The position numbers and the translations under genes are program-made. This document shows positions 27,342 through 35,016 of a stretch of 64,000 nt of DNA, piece after piece. The DNA comes from Candidatus Marithrix sp. (GTDB taxonomy: Bacteria > Pseudomonadota > Gammaproteobacteria > Beggiatoales > Beggiatoaceae), in contig JADGDS010000005.1 in assembly GCA_016744775.1 (NCBI GenBank), positions 42,275 through 106,274 of the forward strand, written 5' to 3'. Numbering within the stretch: the stretch's first letter is position 1; each line of letters begins with the position of its first letter. Under the pieces are notes generated by a model that worked only from the letters and a program-made list of their open reading frames with translations, was not told the origin of the DNA and did no database searches.

Positions 27342-27665
27342 TTAATAAGTAGAATATCTGTCATCATAATAATGTCTTCTATGATGGCGACGGTATCTTC
27401 TATCATAACGATTGTATCTTCTATAATTATGGCGATTGTGTCGTCTATAATTATGGCGATTGTATCTTCTATGATGACCGTATCTTCCACGATGACCGTA
27501 TCTTCTATTATGAACAGATATTATGTCTTGATCGCTGAATAGAAAATTGTTAGCATTTGCGTCTAACATATCTAGCTGATCTTCAGCCATGGTAGCAGGA
27601 GATATAACAAATGTCATCATAGCAATGATATATGTTATACTCAAATTTCTGTAATTGTGTTTCAT
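27342..27665 (-). CDS. Small secreted Arg/Tyr/Asn/His-repeat protein (RRYNRH family), second copy
   Basis: A 107-aa paralogue of the protein at 25297-25587. The signal peptide (ending SPATMA) and the spacer LDMLDANANNFLFSDQDI are conserved; then come GHRGRYGHH-type and RRYNRHN-type repeats and an extra C-terminal acidic-aromatic tail (YYDDRYSTY). The DNA of the repeat region is made of near-identical 21- to 24-bp units, so repeat number may vary. The ribosome binding site and upstream AAACTAAAACG element are shared with the other copy. Confidence 0.7.
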   Translation of the reverse strand: MKHNYRNLSITYIIAMMTFVISPATMAEDQLDMLDANANNFLFSDQDIISVHNRRYGHRGRYGHHRRYNRHNYRRHNRHNYRRYNRYDRRYRRHHRRHYYDDRYSTY

Positions 27666-27793
27666 AATTAAACTCCTCTTTATATCATATAAAAACTAAA
27701 ACGATGTAATTCGTTTAAGCTAAAAATATGCAATAACAATTCCATTATAATGGTTATAATATTGTTTTTAATAATTTGAGTTTTAATTTCATA

Positions 27794-27955
27794 CTATTGT
27801 GCCAAATGTCGCCATTGTTACACTGCTTGTTTTACTTGTTCGATCAAATTGTTCTGCAAGTATTTTTTCCTTTGCCATTGATACTCATCGAATGTTCTCC
27901 GCCCATTCCTTGAGTTGGCATCAAATCATAAGCTGGTGTATAAGTTAAGTTCTAA
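27794..27955 (-). pseudogene. HipA-type kinase fragment, frameshifted
   Basis: On the minus strand, one frame (27951-27844) reads NLTYTPAYDLMPTQGMGGEH followed by SMSINGKGKN. This matches the C-terminal region of HipA toxins (LxPAYDLxPT...SINGK). A second frame then reads EQVKQAV, stop, QWRHLAQ, matching the HipA C-terminal helix EQVKQAV..W. The rest of the gene is missing. The fragment abuts the stop of the AlbA_2 gene. Confidence 0.6.
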
Positions 27956-27959
27956 CATA

Positions 27960-29090
27960 TTATATATTAAAAGTAAGGCGCAATAATTCACCTAGTTCTT
28001 GATAAAGAAATCTACCTTCCATTTGTCTGCGAATCATAGGAACACCTCGCCCTAATCCATCAATGAATTTCATATTATCAAGATATTTTAGAAGAAATGT
28101 ATTTCTTGGTGCAGAATTTCCGGTTAATATTTTTTCTATAGTTAATGTATTAGGTAGCCTACCCGGTGAAGTTATTTCTACTCTATCACGAAACATATAC
28201 ACAGTAATTCTACGATTAGAAATCGAATAATCTCTGTGGCAAACAGCATTTACTAATGCTTCACGTATTACCTTATCTGGAATTAAAATTTTCTCTTGCC
28301 TTTTTAAACCAGATATAGTGGAAGCACGCGGTAAAAATAGTTTTACTTTAGCTGTAGTTTGAAGGATTAACTCAGGAAGAGTGCCAATAATTTCTTGTTT
28401 ATCCAACAATTCCTCTGTTAAATCAACACCATCAAATACAGCAAAAGTAATTGCACTTTGCCAGAGTCGTCTTTGAGGCTCAACTCCAAATATTAATAAA
28501 CCACCGACAGTTACTAAATCATTTTGACTTAAAATATCAGCATTGCGCAATAATTGAAAACGATCCTGTTCTTCTAATTGTCGATAATCAATATCATAAT
28601 AATTTTGCCAATATTGATTTAATTTTCTCTCATCTAAATCTACTATACTAGTGGCATCCAAGGGCGCGATGTCATAATGAACCAAACCAGCTTGCTGAAA
28701 TAAACGACTTAATTCCTCTTTAGTTGCCATGCGATTGGTAGAACCAACTCGTAACCAATATTTTCCATCAATGCTTTGATAAGGTTTATCTTGCCCCCTA
28801 TCAACTTCAATAATAACAATGCTTTTACCATTGATTTCTTGTTGTTCTATTTTTGGAGAGATAGCAGGAATCACATTATTTCTAGCTATATTAACTACCC
28901 ATTCCTCTATATTTTCTCTGCCTTCTGTACCAATAATGTTACCATTATCATCAACCCCAATTAATACGACACCACCACTGGTATTAGAAAAAGCAACTAA
29001 TTCTTTAGCTAAACCATCAGGGCGAACTTCAACTTGTTTAAACTCAATCGAATTATTTTCCCCTTGAGCTATTAAGTTTAATATTGACAT
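27960..29090 (-). CDS. AlbA_2 / HATPase_c_4 DNA-binding regulator (RecG-like family)
   Basis: The 376-aa protein has an N-terminal AlbA_2 (Schlafen AAA_4) domain (about 10-130) with ENNSIEFKQ, ELVAFSNTSGGVVLIGVDDNG and the basic YWLRVGSTNRMAT. The C-terminal HATPase_c_4 part (about 265-370) has REALVNAVCHRDYS, ITSPGRLPN and GLGRGVPMI. Members are often called putative transcriptional regulators or RecG-like helicases, though no helicase motor is present here. Nearby toxin fragments and repeats suggest an accessory location. Its natural target is unknown. Confidence 0.85.
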   Translation of the reverse strand: MSILNLIAQGENNSIEFKQVEVRPDGLAKELVAFSNTSGGVVLIGVDDNGNIIGTEGRENIEEWVVNIARNNVIPAISPKIEQQEINGKSIVIIEVDRGQDKPYQSIDGKYWLRVGSTNRMATKEELSRLFQQAGLVHYDIAPLDATSIVDLDERKLNQYWQNYYDIDYRQLEEQDRFQLLRNADILSQNDLVTVGGLLIFGVEPQRRLWQSAITFAVFDGVDLTEELLDKQEIIGTLPELILQTTAKVKLFLPRASTISGLKRQEKILIPDKVIREALVNAVCHRDYSISNRRITVYMFRDRVEITSPGRLPNTLTIEKILTGNSAPRNTFLLKYLDNMKFIDGLGRGVPMIRRQMEGRFLYQELGELLRLTFNI

Positions 29091-29167
29091 TTTTTTATCC
29101 TAAAAATATACTTAAAATATATAATATTATATGATATATAATTCCAATTTAAACATAAAAACACATT

Positions 29168-29236
29168 ATGACATTACAAAAAGCAAGAGAACTATTAGCA
29201 GTACAAGTGGATTTAAGTGGCGGTTATAATCATTAA
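29168..29236 (+). CDS. 22-codon ORF, possible truncated conserved small gene
   Basis: ATG at 29168 opens MTLQKARELLAVQVDLSGGY-NH and ends in TAA 1 nt before the ATG of the FemAB-like gene. I recall ~60-aa conserved proteins beginning in a similar way (QARxLLAxQ...GGGYN), so this may be a truncated member, or a leader peptide coupling translation to the next gene. Support is weak. Confidence 0.3.
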   Translation: MTLQKARELLAVQVDLSGGYNH

Positions 29237-29237
29237 T

Positions 29238-30374
29238 ATGCAAATTAAAATTTGTGATAGCATTGCTGAAATTGCTAAAGATGATTGGAATGGTTTAGTA
29301 GTAGATAATAATCCTTTTTTAAAGCATGAATTTTTATACGCTTTAGAAAAGCATAATTGTGTTGGTGAACGCTTTGGTTGGTTATCGCGACATATAGCTA
29401 TATATGATGATGATCAACAATTAATAGCGGCAATGCCGCTGTATGAAAAATATAATTCTTATGGTGAATTTGTGTTTGATAATGCGTGGGCTGATGCTTA
29501 TCAGCGACATGGTTTGCGTTATTTTCCTAAATTAGTTGCGGCTATTCCTTATACGCCAATAATTGGGCAACGTCTATTAGCGCGTAAAGAGGATCAAGCT
29601 CATGTTTTTCCTATTTTATTAGAAGCCATTAAACAGTTAGCTGAAGCTATTGAAGCTAGTAGTTTTCACTGTTTATTTCCTAGCAAGACTGAACATGATT
29701 GGCTACAATCTCAAAATTTATTGACTCGTTATGATTGCCAATTTCATTGGCATAATCAAAATTATAGTTGTTTTGATGATTTTTTAAGTAAGCTCACTGC
29801 TGCAAAACGTAAGAATATTCGTCAAGAGCGTCGCCGTGTTGAACAAGCAGGAATAACATTTCGCAGACTATCTGGTAATACTGCCACTGATAAAGATTGG
29901 CAAATTTTTACTGAATTTTATCAAAAAACATTTGATGAAAAATGGGGTGTTGCTACTTTAAACTATGGATTTTTTCGTGAAGTTGCTCAACAATTACCTG
30001 ATAATGTCTTATTAGTTTTAGCTGATAAAGGTGAAACTTGCGTTGCTGGTGCCTTAATGTATCATAGCGATGATAGACTTTATGGCAGACACTGGGGTTG
30101 TAGCGAATATATAAATAGCTTACATTTTGAAGCTTGCTATTATCAAGGAATAGAATATTGCATTGAACAAGGCTTAAAAAGCTTTGAACCGGGGGCACAA
30201 GGTGAACATAAATTGGCGCGTGGATTTCTGCCAACATTAACGCGCTCCAATCATTGGTTAGCAAGCAATCACTTTTTAACAGCTATCACTAATTTTACTC
30301 AACATGAACAACAGGCTGTCTTGGAATATATAGAAGACTTGAAGCAACATTTGCCTTATAAAAGACTTTTGTAA
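29238..30374 (+). CDS. FemAB-like GNAT-fold protein (DUF482/PF04339 type)
   Basis: The preferred start is ATG at 29238 (378 aa), just after the short ORF, rather than GTG at 29217. The protein shows the family hallmarks FLKHEFLYALEKH near the N-terminus, FDNAWADAYQRHG, LLARKE, the long CLFPSKTEHDWL, RKNIRQERRRV, YGRHWGCSEY and FEPGAQGEHKLARGF. The family has a double GNAT fold related to FemAB peptidyltransferases. Its substrate is not established. It is commonly chromosomal in gammaproteobacteria. Confidence 0.85.
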   Translation: MQIKICDSIAEIAKDDWNGLVVDNNPFLKHEFLYALEKHNCVGERFGWLSRHIAIYDDDQQLIAAMPLYEKYNSYGEFVFDNAWADAYQRHGLRYFPKLVAAIPYTPIIGQRLLARKEDQAHVFPILLEAIKQLAEAIEASSFHCLFPSKTEHDWLQSQNLLTRYDCQFHWHNQNYSCFDDFLSKLTAAKRKNIRQERRRVEQAGITFRRLSGNTATDKDWQIFTEFYQKTFDEKWGVATLNYGFFREVAQQLPDNVLLVLADKGETCVAGALMYHSDDRLYGRHWGCSEYINSLHFEACYYQGIEYCIEQGLKSFEPGAQGEHKLARGFLPTLTRSNHWLASNHFLTAITNFTQHEQQAVLEYIEDLKQHLPYKRLL

Positions 30375-30379
30375 CTTGG

Positions 30380-30466
30380 ACAGTATTAAAAAAATTATAC
30401 ATGGAGTTCAAGGTTTAGTTGAATTAATACACTAGCAAACCTTGAACTTTAAAATACCAATACTGT
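30380..30466. terminator. Nested inverted repeat between convergent genes
   Basis: Outer arms ACAGTATT (30380-30387) and AATACTGT (30459-30466) enclose inner arms GTTCAAGGTTT (30406-30416) and AAACCTTGAAC (30437-30447). It sits between the convergent FemAB-like and Cys-rich-protein genes, so a bidirectional terminator is likely. The nested form also fits a small palindromic element. Confidence 0.5.
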
Positions 30467-30488
30467 ACAGTTATTAACAATAAAACTG

Positions 30489-30968
30489 TTAACGCTTTTT
30501 ATTACAACTAATGCGCAGGCTAGACTTTAATAATCTAGTACTTCCACATCTTTCTCTACCATATGTATGAGCATAGATATCAACATACATATTTTTGACA
30601 TTATAGGTATGACAAATATAATGACGCAACTCTTTGTTTAAATTATTAAAAGGATAATTGCTAACTTTTCTACATGCGTCTGGAGCATAGCTCTTCTTCT
30701 TTACATTCCAATGTGCTTTCATGCATTGATGTAGTTTTTCTCTTGCTCGTTTTCTACATCTGTTAGGAACAAATCTTCCACACCCCGCTCTAGCCCCAAA
30801 AGTACTGGAATAGATTACATTATGGGCATTATTTTTTGGATAAATTTTGTAATTTCCATCACAACCTCTAGTAATTGCATGGGCAGAATTAGAAAGTATG
30901 AACATAGAAAGCACTAACATCAATATTGTTAATGTTCTTTTAGAATCAAAATTAATACTAATTATCAT
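30489..30968 (-). CDS. Secreted basic protein with eight cysteines, unknown function
   Basis: The 159-aa product has a signal peptide (about 1-31, ending NSAHA) and a mature part of about 128 residues rich in Lys, Arg, His and Asn. It has eight cysteines (GCDG, GCGR, RCRK, QCMK, ACRK, ICHT, RCGS, SCNK). An even count in an exported protein suggests four disulfides. I do not recognise the fold. It has a strong AGAGGA site before the ATG. It could be a structural, adhesive or antimicrobial-type protein, but nothing here decides that. Confidence 0.65.
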   Translation of the reverse strand: MIISINFDSKRTLTILMLVLSMFILSNSAHAITRGCDGNYKIYPKNNAHNVIYSSTFGARAGCGRFVPNRCRKRAREKLHQCMKAHWNVKKKSYAPDACRKVSNYPFNNLNKELRHYICHTYNVKNMYVDIYAHTYGRERCGSTRLLKSSLRISCNKKR

Positions 30969-31459
30969 ATTTTTTTCCTCTTTAAAGAATTAAAAACAAT
31001 TATTAAGCCTACAAAAATTATAAAATAATTAAAACGTTGTTATTTGAGTTGTTTATTATAACAAAAGTTAATAGAAAAAGCAAAAAAAAATTATGGTTTT
31101 TTTGAATGCTATTATAAATAAAAACAAAATTGCTGTTGATAATTTGATTCGTTAATTTACAATTTAGTAGAATAAAAACATTTTTACATGCCCAAACACC
31201 GCCTTGAAATTGCCTGGATTTATCTGAATTTTCTGGAAAATATTCCCTTTGTCCGTTTTTGGCGAGTTTCAGCAAGTGGTTGTGATTGACGCTGATGTTT
31301 GGATTATCAGGCAAGCCTATTTTTTTTAGTTCCAAAACGCAATATTGAAACATGAATACATTATCTAAATAACAATGATTCATCTATTAATGAAATAGAT
31401 GTTTATCATTCGCTAAGTTAATGACATTTTCCCCTTTAAGGGGCTTAAAAACTAATAAT
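30969..31459. other. 491-bp gap without a convincing gene
   Basis: The AT-rich gap holds open frames on both strands but none with family signature. A plus-strand frame at 31198-31299 (MPKHRLEIAWIYLNFLENIP...) and the following frame (DVWIIRQAYFF) could be pieces of a decayed gene. The last 40 bp contain a CCCCTTTAAGGGG piece resembling family-C repeats and then the leader of the DUF938 gene. Confidence 0.4.
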
Positions 31460-32056
31460 ATGAAACCATATTCAGAAGCTTGTGATCAAAATCGTGATCC
31501 AATTTTAAACATTATTCAACCATTATTTGCTAATGCCAAAGATATTCTTGAAATTGGCAGCGGCACTGGGCAACATGCAGTTTATTTTGCTGAAAAAATG
31601 CCACATTTAATCTGGCATCCTACTGATCAAACGCAATATATTGATGGAATTAAAACGTGGATTTATGAATCAAAATTAACAAATCTAACTTCTCCATTAA
31701 CATTAAATGTGACACAAACTGAATGGCCAAAGATTAAAGTTGATGCTGTATTTTCAGCCAATACAACTCATATAATGCACTGGAATGAAGTTGAAGCTCT
31801 ATTTAGTAATATAACTAATATCTTGAATAAGAAAGGTTTATTTATTTTATATGGTCCATTTAATTATCAAAATAAATATAGCAGTGAAAGTAATGCGCGT
31901 TTTGATATGTGGCTAAAAAATCGCGATTCAGAAAGTGGAATCAGAAATTTTGAAGATTTAGATCAATTAGCACAACAGGCTGGTTTATCATTACAACAAG
32001 ATTATGTCATGCCGGCTAATAATAGAATTTTATGTTGGAAAGTTAATGAACACTAA
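31460..32056 (+). CDS. DUF938 SAM-dependent methyltransferase-like protein
   Basis: From the ATG at 31460 the protein has 198 residues and starts MKPYSEACDQNRDPILNII, the family opening. SAM-binding motif I is ILEIGSGTGQHAVYFAEK. It continues with WHPTDQTQYIDGI, FSANTTHIMHW and LYGPFNYQ, all DUF938 hallmarks. The open frame extends to 31421, but that part is only a repeat-derived leader. The substrate is unknown. The end overlaps the next gene by 11 nt. A 53-bp stretch (31503-31555) is copied at 33998-34050. Confidence 0.88.
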   Translation: MKPYSEACDQNRDPILNIIQPLFANAKDILEIGSGTGQHAVYFAEKMPHLIWHPTDQTQYIDGIKTWIYESKLTNLTSPLTLNVTQTEWPKIKVDAVFSANTTHIMHWNEVEALFSNITNILNKKGLFILYGPFNYQNKYSSESNARFDMWLKNRDSESGIRNFEDLDQLAQQAGLSLQQDYVMPANNRILCWKVNEH

Positions 32057-33509
32057 TACCATACCATACACATTACAAAATCAAGAAATATTTCCTCATC
32101 CAGTTAGTGGTTTTAAAATACTTGAAACTCATATTTCTTGGGTTTTGCTTACTGGGGAATATGCTTATAAAATTAAAAAACCTGTTAATTTTGGATTTTT
32201 AGACTATTCTAGTTTAGAAAAACGCCATCATTTTTGTCTGGAAGAATTACGCTTAAATCAACGCTTAGCTCCTGATTTATATCTTGAAGTAGTCGCAATC
32301 ACCGGTAATCCTACCGCTCCTACAATTAATGCTGAAACTGAGGCTTTTGAGTATGCAGTAAAAATGCGAGAATTTCCACAATCAGCTCAGCTTGATAGAG
32401 TAAAATTATCAACAGATCATATTGATCAATTAGCCCAAAAACTCGCAGCTTTTCATCAACAAATTCCTCAAGCCGCAGCAGATAGCCCTTGGGGAGATGC
32501 GGCTAAAATTTATGAGCCAATGTTAGAAAATTTCACTCAAATTCGTGAAATAAAACTGGCTGATGAACAAAGTTTATTAGAAATAGAAACTTGGACAAAT
32601 AGCGAATATCAAAAGTTAATTCCTGTTTTGCAAGCGCGTAAACAGGCTGGTTTTATTCGTGAATGTCATGGTGATATGCACTTAGCTAATATGGTTTTAT
32701 TAAACAATGTAGTAGTTATTTTTGATGGCATTGAATTTAATCCATATTTGCGCTGGATAGATGTAATTAGTGAATTGGCATTTACTTTAATGGATTTACA
32801 GGATAGAAATCACTATGATTTAGCGACTCAGTTATTAAATTCTTATTTGGAAATTACCGGAGATTATGCAGGATTAGAAGTATTGCGATTTTATCAAGTC
32901 TATCGAGCAATGGTACGAGCCAAAGTTACTGCCATAGAATTGACTCAAAGACATTTAGAAAAATTCAAACAACTATTTGAAAGTTATATTAATCTTGCTA
33001 AAAGATATATAAAACCTTCGCCACCAGTTTTAATGATTACACATGGAGTTTCTGGCAGCGGCAAAAGTACCATAGTTAAAGCCATATTGAAAAAAAACCA
33101 AGCTATATGTTTACGCTCAGATATAGAACGTAAACGTTTATTTGGAATGGATGCCTTAGAACGTAGCACTAGTATTTATAATTCAGAAGCCACTGAAGCT
33201 ACTTATAAACACTTAGCAAAATTGGCTGAACAAATACTAAATTCTGGATATACTACTATTATAGATGCCACATTTTTATCTCAAAATCAACGCAGCCGCT
33301 TTCATAAACTAGCTCAAAAACTAGAAATACCATTTAAAATTTTAAATTGTCAAGCTAGTCGTGAAATATGTGAACAACGTATTAAACAACGCGAACAAGA
33401 CAATCAAGATCCATCAGATGCAACAGTATCAGTACTAAAACAACAATTAGAATCCGCAGAAGCATTAACAGTAGAAGAACAAGAATGGGTTGTTACGCTT
33501 AAGTATTAA
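32046..33509 (+). CDS. Two-domain APH-like kinase / P-loop AAA_33 protein
   Basis: A 487-aa protein from the ATG at 32046. The N-terminal part (about 30-310) is an aminoglycoside-phosphotransferase-like kinase with the catalytic ECHGDMHLANMVLL and the DFG-like IFDGIEFN. The C-terminal part (about 325-485) is a P-loop kinase of the AAA_33 type with Walker A HGVSGSGKST and Walker-B-like IIDATFLS. This fusion is widespread in proteobacteria and has no firmly known substrate. It is translationally coupled to the DUF938 methyltransferase upstream. Confidence 0.87.
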   Translation: MNTNTIPYTLQNQEIFPHPVSGFKILETHISWVLLTGEYAYKIKKPVNFGFLDYSSLEKRHHFCLEELRLNQRLAPDLYLEVVAITGNPTAPTINAETEAFEYAVKMREFPQSAQLDRVKLSTDHIDQLAQKLAAFHQQIPQAAADSPWGDAAKIYEPMLENFTQIREIKLADEQSLLEIETWTNSEYQKLIPVLQARKQAGFIRECHGDMHLANMVLLNNVVVIFDGIEFNPYLRWIDVISELAFTLMDLQDRNHYDLATQLLNSYLEITGDYAGLEVLRFYQVYRAMVRAKVTAIELTQRHLEKFKQLFESYINLAKRYIKPSPPVLMITHGVSGSGKSTIVKAILKKNQAICLRSDIERKRLFGMDALERSTSIYNSEATEATYKHLAKLAEQILNSGYTTIIDATFLSQNQRSRFHKLAQKLEIPFKILNCQASREICEQRIKQREQDNQDPSDATVSVLKQQLESAEALTVEEQEWVVTLKY

Positions 33510-33600
33510 AATACAAATTAAGCGGGCAAAGCCAGAAAAGTTGATAAGCATAGCTAGCCTGCTTAATATTTTACTGAGTTGCTAAGTTATGTAGTAACTA

Positions 33601-33906
33601 TCATCTACGATAGTCGTCATGGCGACAGTCTCTATAACAATAGCTAGATTTTCTGTCACAACGTCTGGCACAACGATCATAACGATAACTATGATAATCA
33701 TAACGGCGATCACAATATCTGAAACAACGCCTCTTTTCTATTCTACAATCTCTGTGACAACTACGACTAACTGTAATGATGTTTTCATCATCAATAATTA
33801 GATTATTAGCACTTGAGTCTAACATATCTAGCTGAGTTTCAGCTATAGTAGCAGGAGATATAACAAATCCCATGATTGCAATTATAAATGAAATACTAAT
33901 TTTCAT
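33601..33906 (-). CDS. Small secreted Cys-rich relative of the RRYNRH family
   Basis: With the start at 33906 (AGGA 9 nt upstream, as in the paralogues) this is a 101-aa exported protein. The signal peptide and ETQLDMLDSSANNLIIDDENI spacer match the RRYNRH family. The mature tail is different: two copies of C-x3-C-x6-C-x3-C (CHRDC..CFRYC and CARRC..CYRDC) in an Arg/Tyr/Asp-rich context. Eight paired cysteines suggest disulfide-stapled helical hairpins or a metal site. The longer frame from 33921 has a poorer start. Confidence 0.65.
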   Translation of the reverse strand: MKISISFIIAIMGFVISPATIAETQLDMLDSSANNLIIDDENIITVSRSCHRDCRIEKRRCFRYCDRRYDYHSYRYDRCARRCDRKSSYCYRDCRHDDYRR

Positions 33907-33997
33907 TGTTAATATCCTCATCTTTTATATAAACTATAATCGTAACAAAAATTAAAACAAAAAGCAAAGAAAAATTTATAATTATTATATGAAATAA

Positions 33998-34050
33998 TTT
34001 TAAACATAACTCAACCATTATTTGCTAATGCCAAAGATATTCTTGAAATT
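33998..34050 (+). pseudogene. 53-bp copied fragment of the DUF938 gene
   Basis: It matches 31503-31555 inside the DUF938 gene with three mismatches and lies 2.5 kb downstream, 3 nt beyond the holB stop. It encodes no complete product. It joins the upstream region of the Cys-rich secreted protein gene to holB. Confidence 0.75.
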
Positions 34051-34053
34051 TAG

Positions 34054-35016
34054 TTAATTCTTATGCCAAGCAATTGCAATTGTTTCTAACAATCCTTGTG
34101 CTTTAATATTGGTTTGGGCTGTGATTAGGCGATAGGCTTCGGTTTGTAAGTCTAATAATTTAAATAAGGCTTGCAAATCAAATTGTTTGGCGAAATTTTG
34201 TAAGGTTTTTATAGAATCTTTATTGTTAATAGAGTTGCTGTTAGCAGTTAGACTATAGCGGATCATATCCATTATCCAGCTATTCATCCATTCTAATATT
34301 TGTTTTGGATTGTGTTTATTCCATTGTTGTGCAATTTCGATTGGATCTTCTTTTTTAGTAACTAATTGGTTTAAACTTTGAAATAGTTCTCCGCGTTTTT
34401 TTATATCTTGTGCTAAAGATAAAGCAGCAAGGGGAGCTTGGGCGGATAAATTTAGTAATAATTGTGCATCTTGTGTTGAAGAAAGTTGATTTTGTAGCCA
34501 TGCAAGTGTTAATTTTTTATCAGGGCGACTAAAGTCAAGTCGTTGACAGCGGCTTCTAATTGTCGCGTTTAAAGCCATTGGCTGATGACTTATAAGCATT
34601 ATTAAAGTTTTCGCTGGTGGTTCTTCTAACAGTTTTAATAGGCTATTAGCAGCATTATTATTCATAGCTTCTGCTGGATTTAAAATCGCTATTTGATAGC
34701 CACCATAGCTACTGGTTAAAGTGCAATATTGAATAAAGTTTCGTATTTGATCTACCGTAATTATTTTACTTTTTTCCCCAATTTCTACTTGTAATAAGTC
34801 TGGATGGGTTTCGGCTTTGAATAAATTACAGGCTTTACATTTTCCACAAGCTTGCCCTGTTTCACATAATATAGTTTCCGCTAAATTACGTGCAAATTGT
34901 GCCTTGCCCATTCCTTGTGGTCCACATAATAACAGGGCGTGTGCTAAATGGTCTTGTTGCCAACTAGCTAAGACTTGTTGCCATAATGATTGATGCCAAG
35001 CTAATAGAGGTTTCAT
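34054..35016 (-). CDS. holB: DNA polymerase III delta' subunit
   Basis: HolB is part of the clamp-loader complex that loads the sliding clamp. The 320-aa protein has the P-loop-like LLCGPQGMGKAQFA (about 30-43), a four-Cys zinc module (CETGQACGKCKAC), the sensor region NNAANSLLKLLEEPPAKT and SRCQRLDF (the SRC motif). Length and motifs are normal. It is the last gene of a six-gene overlapping operon and overlaps the hybrid kinase stop by 4 nt, an odd place for a replication gene. Confidence 0.93.
   Translation of the reverse strand: MKPLLAWHQSLWQQVLASWQQDHLAHALLLCGPQGMGKAQFARNLAETILCETGQACGKCKACNLFKAETHPDLLQVEIGEKSKIITVDQIRNFIQYCTLTSSYGGYQIAILNPAEAMNNNAANSLLKLLEEPPAKTLIMLISHQPMALNATIRSRCQRLDFSRPDKKLTLAWLQNQLSSTQDAQLLLNLSAQAPLAALSLAQDIKKRGELFQSLNQLVTKKEDPIEIAQQWNKHNPKQILEWMNSWIMDMIRYSLTANSNSINNKDSIKTLQNFAKQFDLQALFKLLDLQTEAYRLITAQTNIKAQGLLETIAIAWHKN

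Noticed and set aside
27300..27542. An 80-codon plus-strand frame rich in Ser/Ile/Met/Thr/Val repeats
   Set aside because: It is the antisense shadow of the RRYNRH repeats at 27342-27665.
29217..29237. GTG start for the FemAB-like protein at 29217
   Set aside because: It would overlap the short upstream ORF. The ATG at 29238 matches where the conserved family sequence starts.
31018..31383. A 121-codon minus-strand open frame
   Set aside because: Its composition is that of AT-rich non-coding DNA (long Asn/Ile/Leu/Phe runs). It has no ribosome binding site and no recognisable domain. Pieces on the opposite strand look equally gene-like, so it is reported only as a gap.
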